The notes: generated by a model from the letters alone, not told the origin. Positions 1 through 9,500 are shown, counted from the first letter of the stretch. The stretch is 38,231 nucleotides of DNA from Clostridium tepidum (GCF_002008345.1 NZ_MRAE01000028.1:1-38231), one strand, 5' to 3'. Made by a program: numbers and translations.

Positions 1-56
1 GTATAATATTATGATATAACTTATATTAAAATATTATATAGAATAGAAGGGGTTTT

Positions 57-467
57 ATGATTAAAAATACTGGATTTATAGAATTTATAAAATATGCCTC
101 TATAGGAGCTTTAAATGTAATTATAGATTTTTCGGTATTAAATTTATTGTGGTTTCTTACTGGTTTGTATAGCGGAAATATAAATTATCTATTTAAACTT
201 ATTTCTTTTTTAATTTACTCTGTAAATGGATATATTTTAAATAAAAAATTTACATTTAAAACCCAAAATAGTTCCTACATTCAATATGTTTCTGTAATTG
301 GCATAGCTGCCATATTAAATGGTATAATATTATCTAATCTATCTTCTTATAATTTATTAAATGTACCTCAAGTTATTTGGTCTAATATATCTGCCCTTAT
401 AGCATCTATGAGTACAGGTATTTTATCATTTTTAATAAATAAATTTTTTATATTCAAAAAAAATTAA
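57..467 (+). CDS. GtrA-like family membrane protein
   Basis: This 136-residue protein is almost entirely membrane. Four hydrophobic segments lie at about residues 9-34, 44-62, 77-95 and 106-130, with a short polar loop carrying NGYILNKKFTF after the second. That layout and motif fit the GtrA/PF04138 family, small four-helix proteins thought to help move undecaprenyl-linked sugars across the membrane for wall or surface polysaccharide modification. The start at 57 is preceded by AGAAGGGG at about 46-53. No glycosyltransferase partner is visible, but the window begins only 56 bases upstream, so a partner could lie outside. The family assignment is likely; the substrate is unknown. Confidence 0.8.
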   Translation: MIKNTGFIEFIKYASIGALNVIIDFSVLNLLWFLTGLYSGNINYLFKLISFLIYSVNGYILNKKFTFKTQNSSYIQYVSVIGIAAILNGIILSNLSSYNLLNVPQVIWSNISALIASMSTGILSFLINKFFIFKKN

Positions 468-531
468 TGATATTTTTTTAATAAACTATAGAAAATTGCT
501 ATATCAATTAATAATTAAAGGAGGAATATTT

Positions 532-1083
532 ATGATGAAAGTTTTAGTATTTATAGCAGAGGGTTTTGAAGAAATTGAAGCTTTAACTGTAGTGGATATT
601 TTAAAAAGAGCTGATATTCAATGTGATATGTGCAGCATTACTTCTAACAAAGAAGTTATAGGAGCTCATAACATTTCAGTTAAGGCAGATAAAATTTTAG
701 AAGATATAAAAGCTACCGAATATAGCGCTTTAGTCATACCTGGAGGAATGCCTGGTGCAACTAATTTAAGAGATAATAATAAGGTGATTAATTTAGTAAA
801 AGAATTTAATAAAGATAAAAAATTAATAGCTGCTATATGTGCAGGTCCAATAGTTTTAAGCAAAGCAAATATAATAAAAGGAAAAGAAGTTACTTCTTAT
901 CCTGGTTTTGAAAATGATTTAAAAGAAGGAATTTACAAAAAAGATTTAATAGTTCAAGATGAAAATATAATAACTAGTAGAGGTCCTTCTCTAGCAATAA
1001 ATTTTGCATTCAAAATATTAGAAAATCTAAAAAAAGATTCCGTAGAAAAGATAAAAGAAGATATGCTTTTACATCTTCTTTAA
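532..1083 (+). CDS. DJ-1/PfpI family protein
   Basis: This 183-residue protein of the DJ-1/ThiJ/PfpI superfamily has a single flavodoxin-like domain. The nucleophile-elbow cysteine is Cys103 in AAICAGP, and the conserved acidic residue is Glu16 in GFEEIEA. The usual third-position histidine region reads TSYPG, so a Tyr stands where human DJ-1 has His126. Relatives include protein deglycases, chaperone-like stress proteins and amidases, and the sequence alone does not separate these. The start was moved to ATG 532 (ATG 535 is also possible) because AAAGGAGG at 517-524 sits 7 bases upstream; the open frame begins earlier at a TTG with no such site. The gene is convergent with glpP across a palindromic repeat. 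Confidence 0.88.
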   Translation: MMKVLVFIAEGFEEIEALTVVDILKRADIQCDMCSITSNKEVIGAHNISVKADKILEDIKATEYSALVIPGGMPGATNLRDNNKVINLVKEFNKDKKLIAAICAGPIVLSKANIIKGKEVTSYPGFENDLKEGIYKKDLIVQDENIITSRGPSLAINFAFKILENLKKDSVEKIKEDMLLHLL

Positions 1084-1129
1084 AGATAATCAAATATTAT
1101 AAGTGAAATTTTCTAAGATATATATTAAT

Positions 1130-1230
1130 AAGGGACTATCGCACTAAGAATAGATATTACAATATATTATGCTAACTTCACATTTGCAAAATAATATATT
1201 GTATGTAATTTTTTAATGCAATAGTCCCTA
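1130..1230. repeat. ~100-bp palindromic intergenic repeat, copy 1 (small family)
   Basis: The two ends are imperfect inverted copies: AGGGACTATCGCAC at 1131 and its near complement ending in ATAGTCCCT at 1229. Further in, both arms carry ACAATATATTAT-like sequence, leaving a loop of about 20 bases. The arms match those of the repeat at 9501-9610, so this is a family and not a chance hairpin. It lies between the convergent ends of the DJ-1-like gene and glpP, where a folded transcript could end transcription from both sides. No transposase is present, and a MITE-like origin is inference. Confidence 0.75.
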
Positions 1231-1268
1231 AAAATCTGTTTATATTATTTACTATAATAATTTAATAT

Positions 1269-1832
1269 TTAAAGATCCCAAAGTTCCCAAGAAGTAGTTG
1301 ATATAGCTACTGCACCTGCAGATAAAGACTCTATTACATCTTTTTTTTCTTTTATTAATCCTCCTGCTATTATAGGAATATTTTTCACTTTTTCTTCCAA
1401 TTTGTTTATTATCTTACTCGCGATTCCAGGCATAACTTCTACAGCTGTAGGTCTATGTTCTAATATATTTTTAATTCCTGTTTTTAAAGATAATGAATCT
1501 ATTATAAAAATTCTTTGTATAGCATATAATCCTACTTGTGTAGCATGTTTTATGTTAGTAGTCTTTGTGCTTATTATACCATCTAATTCCACACATTCTT
1601 TTAAGTATTCTATTCCAGCTGTGTCTCCTTTTAATCCGTCTATCATATCCACATGCACAAAAATTTTCTTTTGCTTTTCCCTTAGTTTATGACATATATT
1701 CCTGATATTTATAATGTTTCCAAAAAGTACAAACACTATTTTAACGTTACTTTCTAATACATTTTCCAAATCTTTTTCATCTCGTATTGCTGCTATTACA
1801 GGATTTTCGATGAAGACTTCTGTTAAATTCAT
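1269..1832 (-). CDS. glpP: GlpP-type glycerol-3-phosphate-responsive antiterminator
   Basis: This 187-residue protein matches the GlpP family (PF04309) over its whole length. Recognisable stretches are NPVIAAIRDEKDLE at the N terminus, HVDMIDGLKGD near residue 60, and PTAVEVMPGIASK and PIIAGGLI in the C-terminal half, arranged as in a TIM-barrel-like fold. In Bacillus subtilis GlpP binds mRNA leaders when glycerol-3-phosphate is present and prevents early termination. The likely target here is the leader terminator in front of glpF at 20616-20671, about 19 kb away. The start has AAGGAG 8 bases upstream. It follows parC by 48 bases on the same strand, so it may be transcribed as the last gene of a parE-parC-glpP unit. 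Confidence 0.93.
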   Translation of the reverse strand: MNLTEVFIENPVIAAIRDEKDLENVLESNVKIVFVLFGNIINIRNICHKLREKQKKIFVHVDMIDGLKGDTAGIEYLKECVELDGIISTKTTNIKHATQVGLYAIQRIFIIDSLSLKTGIKNILEHRPTAVEVMPGIASKIINKLEEKVKNIPIIAGGLIKEKKDVIESLSAGAVAISTTSWELWDL

Positions 1833-1880
1833 ACATACTGCTCCTTCTTATATAATTTTTTTAATATTTATTTTATAATA

Positions 1881-4751
1881 TTATTTTTTTATTTCTACCT
1901 CCTCTACAAAATCATTTAGTAAAAGGGGCATTAAACTATTTCCTATACCTGCTCTATTTTGAATTTTTATTTTATTTATATCTATAGTTCCTTTATCTTT
2001 AGCCTTTGTTTTTATTTTTATTTTTCCTGTATCATTTTCATCTATTATTAATGCTAGTATTACTTTATCTAAATCTTTTAAGCTTATACCTGTAACTCCT
2101 GATGCCATTTTTCCCATAGGATTTACAGCATTACTTTTAAATCTTATAGCCATGGCTTTTTCTGTTATTATTAATATATTTTTTCCCTCTTCATTTTCCT
2201 TTATGAGTATACTTACTAATTTATCATCTTTATATTTAAATTTATAAACTTGAGTCGAATTTACATCTGATCTTAATTCATTTAATTGAGTTCTTTTTAT
2301 CAATCCTTTTTTTGATATAAAATATACACTCATATCTTCTTCAAATCTAAAAGTAGATAAAGCATTTAATATATCTATTTTTTCATCAATAAATTCTGAA
2401 ATATTTATTCCCTTTTGTTTTATATTTTGAATCATAAAAGCTGGTATGTAATAAGCTTTTCCATTACTATCAAATAAAACTAAAGTTTTAGACGAATCTG
2501 TAAATAAGCTTATGTATGATTTAGTTTCTTTTAAATCTGATATAGTTATTAAACCATCTTTAGATATATTTACATAAAAACTTTTATATTCATAGCTATC
2601 ACAAAATTCTATTTGTTTTATACTATCATTTGGTAAAATATCAAATAATTTATGTCCTATTATATTTCTATCTACTGCCTCTAATGTAGGTTCTTCTATA
2701 TTAAAAGCTAATCCTTTTTTAGTCTTAATATTGAAAAACTTTTCTTCTCTAGTTCTATCTATTAAATTAGCTTTAACAAGTGATTCACCTTTTTTAAGTT
2801 TTAAAGCCATTATTTTAGTATAATTTGTATTAAATTTGTCTAATGTAGTTTTCTTTATATATGCACTATCTGTTACAAATATCAAATCTTTTTGAGCAGT
2901 AAAGTTTTCTACGGAAAAAGCTTCTATTATATTTTCAGATAAATCTATAGTTTTTATTATTTCATCTAATCTAACACCTTTTTCTTTCCATTTAAATTCT
3001 GGTATATTTACAATTTTTATTTGATACATATTTCCTTCTTTGGTTATTAAACATAATGTATCTTTGGTATTACACTGAATTAGAAATTTATTATAATCTC
3101 CTTCTCTATACTCTATATCTTCCACATTAGCACTAGATCTATTATAAGATTTAAGAGATATTCTTTTTATAAATCCTTCATTAGATAAAGTTATAACCAC
3201 ATCTTCTTCTACTATTATTTCTTCTATATCTATTTTTGCTTTTTCATCATCTTCTATTATGTCTGTTCTTCTATTATCATTATATGTTTTCTTAACTTCT
3301 ATTAATTCTTTTTTTATAACCTTTAAAAGTTCTTTTTCACTTTCTAATATCTTTGTAAGCTTATTTATTAGTTTTTCTAATTCTTTATATTCTTTTTCAA
3401 AGGCTACTATTTCAAGACCTGTAAGTTTATATAACATAAGCTCTAGTATAGCTTCTGCTTGAATATCTGTAAAAGAAAATTTTTCTATTAAATTTTCCCT
3501 AGCATTTTTTTTAGATTTTGATCCTCTTATAACATTTATTATTTCATCCATTATTCCTATAGCTTTTATAAAGCCTTCAACTATATGAAATCTTTTTTTA
3601 GCTATTTCTAGTTCTCTTCTAGTTCTTCTAGTAATTACTTCTTTTTGATGTTCTACATAATATTTTAACATATCTTTTAATCCTAAAGTCTTAGGTTTAC
3701 CATCTGCTAATGCTACCATATTAAAAGATATATTACTCTGAAGATCCGTCTTTTTATATAAATATTTTAAAGTTTTTTCAACTACATCGTAAGTAGCCAT
3801 TTTTTTAAATTCTATTACCGCCCTTATTCCATTTCTATCGGATTCATCTCTTATATCTGTAATGTTTTCTAAGGCCTTAGAATGTTTTTTATCTGCAGTC
3901 ATTTCTGATATAAATTGAAGGAGCTTCGCTTTATTTTTTCTAAATGGGAACTCTGTAATTACAATAGCTAACCTTCCATTTTCCAATTTCTCTATAGTTG
4001 TCTTAGCTCTTAATGTTACCCTTCCTTCTCCTGTTTCATAAGCTGATAACATAGATTTTTTACCTATTATAACTCCTCCAGTTGGAAGATCAGGTCCTTT
4101 TATGTAATTTAATAGTTCTTTAGTAGTTATTTCATTTTTATCTATGTAAGCTAAAGTTCCATCTATAACTTCTCCTAAATTATGAGGTGGTATATTAGTA
4201 GCTAACCCTACAGCTATACCAAAAGCTCCATTTACAAGAATATTGGGAAACTTTGCTGGCAACACTTCCGGTTCTTTTTCTGTGTTTGAGTAGTTATCTA
4301 CCATATTCACTACATCTTTGTCGATATCTCTTATTATTTCCATGGCAATAGGAGTAAGTCTTGCTTCTGTATAACGCATTGCTGCTGCACTATCTCCATC
4401 TTGACTTCCCCAGTTCCCATGTCCATCTATCAGTGGCATTCTTGTAGTAAAATCTTGAGCTAATATTACCATAGCATCATAAACAGAAGAATCACCATGA
4501 GGGTGATATTTACCTAATATATCACCTACTATTCTGGCAGATTTATAATAAGGTTTGTCTGGAAAGGCTTTTAACATATATGAACCATAAATTATTCTTC
4601 TTTGTACTGGTTTTAATCCATCTCTGACATCTGGCAATGCTCTTTCCTTCGCTACTTCTACTGCATAAGGCAAATAATTTTCTGGCATAGCCTCTTCTAA
4701 TGGAAAAGATATTATATTATTATCTTTAGGTATTACTATTTTTTTAGCCAT
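1881..4751 (-). CDS. parC: DNA topoisomerase IV subunit A (ParC)
   Basis: This 956-residue type IIA topoisomerase subunit cuts and rejoins DNA. The N-terminal breakage domain carries the active-site Tyr127 in [12 protein letters not shown] and the quinolone-binding segment [10 protein letters not shown] (Ser88, Asp92, sensitive-type residues). A coiled-coil region spans about residues 440-520 and a C-terminal repeat domain follows. I call it ParC and not GyrA because the C-terminal domain lacks a GyrA box (QRRGGKG-like), and the pair sits away from any visible dnaA/recF context. The protein is longer than a typical Gram-positive ParC (about 800 residues). The start has AGGAGG 8 bases upstream. 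It follows parE by 72 bases, and a stem-loop occupies the gap. Confidence 0.87.
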   Translation of the reverse strand: MAKKIVIPKDNNIISFPLEEAMPENYLPYAVEVAKERALPDVRDGLKPVQRRIIYGSYMLKAFPDKPYYKSARIVGDILGKYHPHGDSSVYDAMVILAQDFTTRMPLIDGHGNWGSQDGDSAAAMRYTEARLTPIAMEIIRDIDKDVVNMVDNYSNTEKEPEVLPAKFPNILVNGAFGIAVGLATNIPPHNLGEVIDGTLAYIDKNEITTKELLNYIKGPDLPTGGVIIGKKSMLSAYETGEGRVTLRAKTTIEKLENGRLAIVITEFPFRKNKAKLLQFISEMTADKKHSKALENITDIRDESDRNGIRAVIEFKKMATYDVVEKTLKYLYKKTDLQSNISFNMVALADGKPKTLGLKDMLKYYVEHQKEVITRRTRRELEIAKKRFHIVEGFIKAIGIMDEIINVIRGSKSKKNARENLIEKFSFTDIQAEAILELMLYKLTGLEIVAFEKEYKELEKLINKLTKILESEKELLKVIKKELIEVKKTYNDNRRTDIIEDDEKAKIDIEEIIVEEDVVITLSNEGFIKRISLKSYNRSSANVEDIEYREGDYNKFLIQCNTKDTLCLITKEGNMYQIKIVNIPEFKWKEKGVRLDEIIKTIDLSENIIEAFSVENFTAQKDLIFVTDSAYIKKTTLDKFNTNYTKIMALKLKKGESLVKANLIDRTREEKFFNIKTKKGLAFNIEEPTLEAVDRNIIGHKLFDILPNDSIKQIEFCDSYEYKSFYVNISKDGLITISDLKETKSYISLFTDSSKTLVLFDSNGKAYYIPAFMIQNIKQKGINISEFIDEKIDILNALSTFRFEEDMSVYFISKKGLIKRTQLNELRSDVNSTQVYKFKYKDDKLVSILIKENEEGKNILIITEKAMAIRFKSNAVNPMGKMASGVTGISLKDLDKVILALIIDENDTGKIKIKTKAKDKGTIDINKIKIQNRAGIGNSLMPLLLNDFVEEVEIKK

Positions 4752-4790
4752 CCAAAAGTCCTCCTGTGCTTCTATATTTATTTACATGGC

Positions 4791-4820
4791 AAAGGCTAAA
4801 TATATATTATTTAGCCCTTT
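4791..4820 (-). other. Stem-loop between parE and parC
   Basis: AAAGGCTAAATA pairs with TATTTAGCCCTTT (one bulged base) directly after the parE stop codon. On the transcribed strand no U-run follows, so it is more likely an mRNA processing or stability element, or a weak attenuator setting parC levels, than a full terminator. Confidence 0.5.
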
Positions 4821-4823
4821 TAT

Positions 4824-6779
4824 CTAAAATTCTGCATATTTATACAAGTAATTTTTTCGAGGTTCTACTACATCTCCCATAAGCAAAGATACCATTTTTT
4901 CAGCTTTTGCAGCATCTTCTATGGTTATTCTTTGAAGAGTTCTTGTTTCAGGATTTAATGTAGTTTCCCATAATTGTTCTGGATTCATCTCTCCTAAGCC
5001 TTTATACCTTTGAATTAAGTATCCTTTCCCAATTTGCTTTTTAGCCTTTTCTAATTCTTCATCATTATAACAATAAATTGATTTTTCACCTTTTTTATCT
5101 TTTTTATAAACTTTGTACAAAGGTGGCATAGCTATATAAAGATGCCCATTAGCTACTAAAGGTTTCATATATCTATATATATAAGTCATCCATAGGGTTC
5201 TAATATGATATCCATCTACATCTGCATCGCTTAATATTATTATTTTATTGTATTTTAAATCTTGTTCTTTATAATTATCTAACACACCTGTACCTATAGC
5301 TGTATTAAATATTTTTAATTCTTCGCTACCTAATACATTTTCTATTTTTTGTTTTTCTGTGTTCATTATTTTACCTTTAGAAGGCATTATACTCTGAAAT
5401 CTTCTATCCCTCGCTTGTTTTGCAGAACCTCCTGCAGAATCTCCTTCTACCACTATAAATTCTGTTACATTTGAATCTTTTAAAGTACATACAGCTATCT
5501 TTCCTGCTAATGGTGCTAATCCTTTACCTATCTTTTTCTTTTCTGCTTCATTTATTTTTTTTATTTTTTCCCTTCTAGCAGCAGCAGCTAAAGCATTATT
5601 TATAATCAATGTAGAAATTTCTTTATTATCTTCTATCCATTCCAAAAATTTAGTGTAGGCTAAATCATTCATCATAGTATAAGCTTCATTATTTCCAAGC
5701 TTAGTTTTAGTTTGGCCTTCAAATACAGGGTTACTTATTTTTATTCTAACTATAGCAGTAATCCCTTCTCTAAGATCATCTCCATCAAACTCTTTATCTT
5801 TTTCTTTTATAAGATTTAATTTTTTTGCTCCTTCTTTAAAAGCTCTAGTCATACCTGTTTTAAAGCCTGTTTCATGAGTTCCCGCCTCTGTAGTTGGAAT
5901 ATTATTTACATAACTTGCTATATTTTCTGTTGAAGAGTCTGTAAATTGGAAACATATTTCTCCTTCCATTTTTAAATTATTTATTTCCTTTTCTCCCTCA
6001 AATAATACTGCTGGATTATGTATTGGAGTTTTACTTTCATTTAAATAATCTATAAAATCTAAAAGTCCTCTTTCAGAATGATATTCTTTTATTTCTGGCT
6101 CTTCTTTTCTATTATCTATAAGTTTTAGCGTTATTCCTTTATTTTGAAAAGCTAACTCTTGTAATCTTTCATCTATAACATCAAATTTAAAATCTATAGT
6201 TGAAAATACTTCTTTATCAGGTTTAAACGTTACTTTAGTACCAGTTTTATCTGTATCTCCTACTATTTTAAGTTTTGTTACAGGAGTTCCTGGCATTTTT
6301 TTATTTAATTTTTTATCTAATGCATATTCAAATCTTTGTTTATATATTTTACCATTTTGGTAAACTTCAACTTCTGTCCACTCAGATAAAGCATTAACTA
6401 CTGATGCCCCAACACCATGCAGTCCTCCTGAAGTTTTATATATTGAATTATTAAATTTCCCTCCTGTATGAAGTTCTGTAAAAACCATTTCCACACCAGA
6501 TTTCTTTTTTATAGGATGAATCCCTGTGGGAATTCCTCTTCCATTATCCACAATTGTAACACTTTTATCTTTATTTAATATAACTTCTGCTGTATCTCCA
6601 TACCCATTTGAAATTTCATCAATAGCATTATCTAGTATCTCCCAAATACAATGATGAAGTCCCTTAGTTCCTGTTGATCCTATGTACATTCCTGGTCTTA
6701 CTCTTACAGGTTCTAATTTTTCCAAAGAGGTTAACTTGGTAACATCATAATCTTTAGTGTTATCTATTCTCTCCTCCAT
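4824..6779 (-). CDS. parE: DNA topoisomerase IV subunit B (ParE)
   Basis: This 651-residue ATPase subunit partners the ParC encoded downstream. The GHKL ATPase domain shows WEILDNAIDE (Glu47, Asn51), DNGRGIP (Asp79) and GGLHGVGASVVNALS. The transducer domain carries the ATP-sensing lysine in QTKTKLGN (about Lys358). The TOPRIM domain shows VVEGDSAGGSA (Glu445) and SDADVDGYHIRT (Asp518, Asp520). The C terminus has the conserved RYKGLGEMNPEQLWETT. Length and domain order are normal for ParE or GyrB; pairing with a ParC-like subunit without a GyrA box favours topoisomerase IV. GGAGG sits 7 bases upstream of the start. The 440-base gap upstream should hold the operon promoter. Confidence 0.88.
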   Translation of the reverse strand: MEERIDNTKDYDVTKLTSLEKLEPVRVRPGMYIGSTGTKGLHHCIWEILDNAIDEISNGYGDTAEVILNKDKSVTIVDNGRGIPTGIHPIKKKSGVEMVFTELHTGGKFNNSIYKTSGGLHGVGASVVNALSEWTEVEVYQNGKIYKQRFEYALDKKLNKKMPGTPVTKLKIVGDTDKTGTKVTFKPDKEVFSTIDFKFDVIDERLQELAFQNKGITLKLIDNRKEEPEIKEYHSERGLLDFIDYLNESKTPIHNPAVLFEGEKEINNLKMEGEICFQFTDSSTENIASYVNNIPTTEAGTHETGFKTGMTRAFKEGAKKLNLIKEKDKEFDGDDLREGITAIVRIKISNPVFEGQTKTKLGNNEAYTMMNDLAYTKFLEWIEDNKEISTLIINNALAAAARREKIKKINEAEKKKIGKGLAPLAGKIAVCTLKDSNVTEFIVVEGDSAGGSAKQARDRRFQSIMPSKGKIMNTEKQKIENVLGSEELKIFNTAIGTGVLDNYKEQDLKYNKIIILSDADVDGYHIRTLWMTYIYRYMKPLVANGHLYIAMPPLYKVYKKDKKGEKSIYCYNDEELEKAKKQIGKGYLIQRYKGLGEMNPEQLWETTLNPETRTLQRITIEDAAKAEKMVSLLMGDVVEPRKNYLYKYAEF

Positions 6780-7221
6780 TTTTATCCTCCAAATCTAACT
6801 TAGTATTTATCATTTCTATTGCTTAAAATTTTTATTTAAATGAAAACTAATCTCCATTATTTACTTAGATAAAAATATATCTAATTTGAACTTTGCAAAT
6901 ATATTAATTATAAAAAGAACATCCTGTACCTGCTTTTACATTTTATTCCATATATTTTCTTACTTTATTATATATCAAAAAATATGTTTATTGTAGTTTT
7001 AATAATTTTTACTCAAAATATTTACTTATAAAACTACATATAATGTCATATTGATTATATCAAACAATACTTTCGAAAACAAATGTTCTTATTTTGAAAT
7101 CTAAAAAATAATATGCTGATATATAATATCTGCATATTAAAAATAATATATATTCATTTACCCTAGTTATTATATATTAAAAAAACATAATTTTAAACAT
7201 TTCATCTATATTTATATAAAA
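6780..7221. other. Intergenic gap upstream of parE
   Basis: About 440 bases of very AT-rich DNA between the parE start and the end of the small membrane protein gene. It must hold the parE promoter and any terminator for the gene at 7222, but I see no convincing pair of promoter boxes, no strong hairpin and no small reading frame with a ribosome binding site. Confidence 0.5.
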
Positions 7222-7599
7222 TTATTTATATAAATCATTCATTAAAGCACAATTTATTCTTATTAAATATCTTAAAGTATCTTCGTTTATTTTTCCTTTA
7301 AATTTATATTCCTTTAGTAATTGTTGTGCTTTTTTTAAAGCTCTGTCTTCCTTTATTTCGTTAGGTTCATTACTAAATTTTTCTTCTACTTCATATACAG
7401 AAGTACCTATAGTCCTTAATATAATTTTTATGTTTTCCCTACTTTTTTCATTTTCATAATCCGTATTTATTATTATATCAGAAAGTCCATAATAATTTTC
7501 TAAATAATCTTCACTTTTGTTTCTAATTAAATATAAGAAATAACCTATGGCTATTATTAATATAACTATTAATATATATTGTGCCACTATATATATCAA
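7222..7599 (-). CDS. Small single-pass membrane protein, holin-LLH-like layout
   Basis: I do not firmly recognise this protein of about 125 residues. It has one N-terminal membrane helix (IVAQYILIVILIIAIGYFLY), then a charged, helical cytoplasmic or extracytoplasmic part ending in KINEDTLRYLIRINCALM. One helix followed by a helical region with a VEEKF-N-P-x-x-K-x-x-RALKKAQ pattern resembles phage holins of the LLH superfamily, but no phage genes are nearby and the match is only by eye. The frame opens at GTG 7608, but that codon lies one base from the AAAGGAG ribosome site; TTG 7599, 10 bases from the site, is more plausible. It is divergent from the antiporter gene. Confidence 0.5.
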   Translation of the reverse strand: MIYIVAQYILIVILIIAIGYFLYLIRNKSEDYLENYYGLSDIIINTDYENEKSRENIKIILRTIGTSVYEVEEKFSNEPNEIKEDRALKKAQQLLKEYKFKGKINEDTLRYLIRINCALMNDLYK

Positions 7600-7678
7600 A
7601 ATACACACGCTCCTTTAAAAATGCTCTTACTATCTTTATATGCTTAACATTTTTTTTGGATAAGAGTATCTTACTTAT

Positions 7679-7708
7679 TTGATATATACTATTTATTTGT
7701 TGTATACT
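7679..7708 (+). promoter_or_regulatory. Candidate promoter of the antiporter/PII-like operon
   Basis: TTGATA (7679-7684) and TATACT (7703-7708) are separated by 18 bases, a good fit to a vegetative sigma-A promoter. Transcription would begin near 7715, about 70 bases before the antiporter start. AGAGTAT at 7664 and ATACTCT at 7704 form a widely spaced inverted pair around it. Confidence 0.45.
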
Positions 7709-7783
7709 CTAAATATGTAACAAATTTTTAAAATTTCTATATAAATTTTAAAATTAATAAATTTATTTTAGGGGGAATATTCA

Positions 7784-8956
7784 ATGAATCCATTTATAGG
7801 AGTTGGTATTGCTCTTATTGTTGGTGTGCTTTTTGGAAAGTTAATGAATCGATTCAAAATACCAGCAGTAGCGGGTTATATCATTGCTGGATTAGTACTT
7901 GGAGTATCAGGTTTTAATCTAGAAAATAGTATAATAATTGAAAAATTATCTTTTATAGGAGATTTTGCTCTAGGAATTATAGCTTTTAATATAGGTAGCG
8001 AATTAGAAGTATCTGTAATAAAAAAATTAGGCAAGCCTATTTTTATAATTGCATTTTTTGAAGCTATTTTAGCCTTTGCTGCAGTTACTATAATTACTTT
8101 AATATTAGGAGAAAAAATATATACGGCTCTAATATTAGGAGCAGTAGCATCTGCAACAGCTCCAGCAGCTACAGTAATGGTACTTAAAGAAATGAAAGCT
8201 AAGGGACCTTTAACTACTACTTTACTAGGCGTAGTAGCAGTAGATGATGCAATATGCCTCATGATATACTCAATAGCTTCTTCTTTGGCAAGGGTTTTTA
8301 TTGCAAATAAGCCTATTAATGCTTACTCTATAATAGTACCACCCCTTGTAGAAATATTTTTTTCTCTTTTAGCAGGTTTTGTTTTAGGCATAATCTTGAT
8401 TTATATACTTAATAAATTTTCTAGAGCTTCTGAGATTCAAACCTTAACATTGGGTACTATTATAATACTCACAGGGCTATGCCTAAAATTCAATTTATCT
8501 TCTCTTTTAGCATCTATGTGCTTAGGCATAACTGTAGCAAATTTATCTGTTCATAATAATGAAATTTTTTCTACTGTTGAAAATTTTGCCTCACCTGTTA
8601 TAACAGCATTCTTTGTTTTAGCTGGAGCTAGATTAGATATAAAAATGATACCTAAAATAGGAATATTGGGTATATGTTATCTTATATTTAGAATGTTAGG
8701 AAAAGTATCTGGTGCTTCCTTAGGAGCTGCAATTTCTAAAGCACCTAAGACAGTACAAAAATACATAGGCTACGGACTATTTTCACAAATAGGTGTAGCT
8801 GTAGGATTAGCTATTATAGTAAGTAGAGAATTTAAAGGGACTGGTGTTGATACAAAAGTTTTAACTATACTTTTAGCCACTACAATTATTACAGAAATAG
8901 TAGGACCATTATCTACAAAAACTGCTATAATAAAAGCTAAGGAAGCAAATATATAA
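7784..8956 (+). CDS. CPA2-family cation:proton antiporter, membrane domain only
   Basis: This 390-residue polytopic protein of the KefB/NapA (CPA2) family has about 12-13 membrane helices. The first contains FKIPAVAGYIIAGLVLG. The ion-binding unwound helix is ILGAVASATAPAATVMV, and the following GPLTTTLLGVVAVDDAICL holds the paired aspartates Asp154-Asp155 typical of electrogenic members. It would exchange Na+ or K+ for protons to control cytoplasmic pH or ion content. It stops right after the transport domain and lacks the C-terminal TrkA-N/RCK domain of Kef-type proteins. The PII-like gene 12 bases downstream may supply regulation. GGGGGA lies 7 bases before the ATG. The transported ion cannot be read from the sequence. 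Confidence 0.9.
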   Translation: MNPFIGVGIALIVGVLFGKLMNRFKIPAVAGYIIAGLVLGVSGFNLENSIIIEKLSFIGDFALGIIAFNIGSELEVSVIKKLGKPIFIIAFFEAILAFAAVTIITLILGEKIYTALILGAVASATAPAATVMVLKEMKAKGPLTTTLLGVVAVDDAICLMIYSIASSLARVFIANKPINAYSIIVPPLVEIFFSLLAGFVLGIILIYILNKFSRASEIQTLTLGTIIILTGLCLKFNLSSLLASMCLGITVANLSVHNNEIFSTVENFASPVITAFFVLAGARLDIKMIPKIGILGICYLIFRMLGKVSGASLGAAISKAPKTVQKYIGYGLFSQIGVAVGLAIIVSREFKGTGVDTKVLTILLATTIITEIVGPLSTKTAIIKAKEANI

Positions 8957-8968
8957 AGGAGGCTTTTT

Positions 8969-9319
8969 ATGTACGCTGTTGTTTTAATACTTAATGATAT
9001 AAAAAGACTGCATGATATAAATGAAATATTTTATGAGGAAAATTGTGGTGCTACTAATATAAATAGTAGAGGTCTTGGTAAAATTCTACTAGAAAATAAT
9101 TTAGATGTAACTGTTTTTGCTGGTATAAGGAAACTCATAGAAGGTGATGTTCCTTACAATAAAACTATTATAAGTGTTATAGACTCTGAAGAAAAAAAGA
9201 ATAACGTAATTAGAAAAATACGAAAAACTTTAGATATAGATAATAAACCTGGTGTAGGGTTTATGTTTGTACTACCTGTGATTGAATGCTTTGGCGCTAA
9301 AACTAATCATTATGAATAA
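8969..9319 (+). CDS. PII-like signalling protein coupled to the antiporter
   Basis: This 116-residue protein has the beta-alpha-beta repeat pattern of PII-like trimeric regulators. It starts MYAVVLILNDIKRLHDINEIF, has the GATNINSRGLGKIL segment where PII proteins lead into the T-loop, and ends in PGVGFMFVLPVIECFGAK, which matches the last strand of the family. Classical PII features such as the uridylylated T-loop tyrosine are absent, so this is a PII-like branch and not GlnB. AAAGGAGG lies 8 bases before the ATG, and only 12 bases separate it from the antiporter gene. PII-like proteins often bind nucleotides and gate a neighbouring transporter, so it probably senses a nucleotide or ion and controls the antiporter (inference). 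Confidence 0.78.
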   Translation: MYAVVLILNDIKRLHDINEIFYEENCGATNINSRGLGKILLENNLDVTVFAGIRKLIEGDVPYNKTIISVIDSEEKKNNVIRKIRKTLDIDNKPGVGFMFVLPVIECFGAKTNHYE

Positions 9320-9325
9320 TATAAT

Positions 9326-9387
9326 ATCCCTATTCTCTATGGAAGTTTTAAAGTATGCTGGATGCTAAAACTAACCATTATAAATAA
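9326..9387 (+). pseudogene. Decayed C-terminal fragment of a second PII-like gene
   Basis: Just after the PII-like gene, the DNA repeats the end of that gene. From GCTAAAACTAA onward, 25 bases align with two mismatches and end in the same AATAAT. Allowing frame slips, the fragment reads IPIL, then MEVLKYAG, then AKTNHYK and stop, against LPVIECFGAKTNHYE in the intact protein. The different residues before AKTNHY suggest a diverged tandem paralogue that was deleted down to its tail, and not a simple slippage copy. It has no start or ribosome site and is not expected to be translated. Confidence 0.6.
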
Positions 9388-9500
9388 TAGTCTTAAGTAT
9401 CCTAATTTAAATATTTGGTATAAAAAACTTATGTCTAAAAAATAATTGCTTAATATACTTATGTAAAATATATTGTTAGATTTAATTTTCATGTAATAAA

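Noticed and set aside
1881..6779. Calling the pair gyrA/gyrB
   Set aside because: The A subunit lacks a GyrA box in its C-terminal domain, and there is no dnaN/recF context. Topoisomerase IV fits better, although the enzyme family is the same.
7072..7088. LexA-like box upstream of parE (AAAC-AAAT-GTTC)
   Set aside because: It has about three mismatches to the Firmicute LexA consensus and lies about 300 bases from the parE start, so it is likely chance in AT-rich DNA.
7222..7599. Prophage remnant based on the holin-like small protein
   Set aside because: No other phage-type gene, integrase or attachment site lies nearby, and the holin resemblance is weak.
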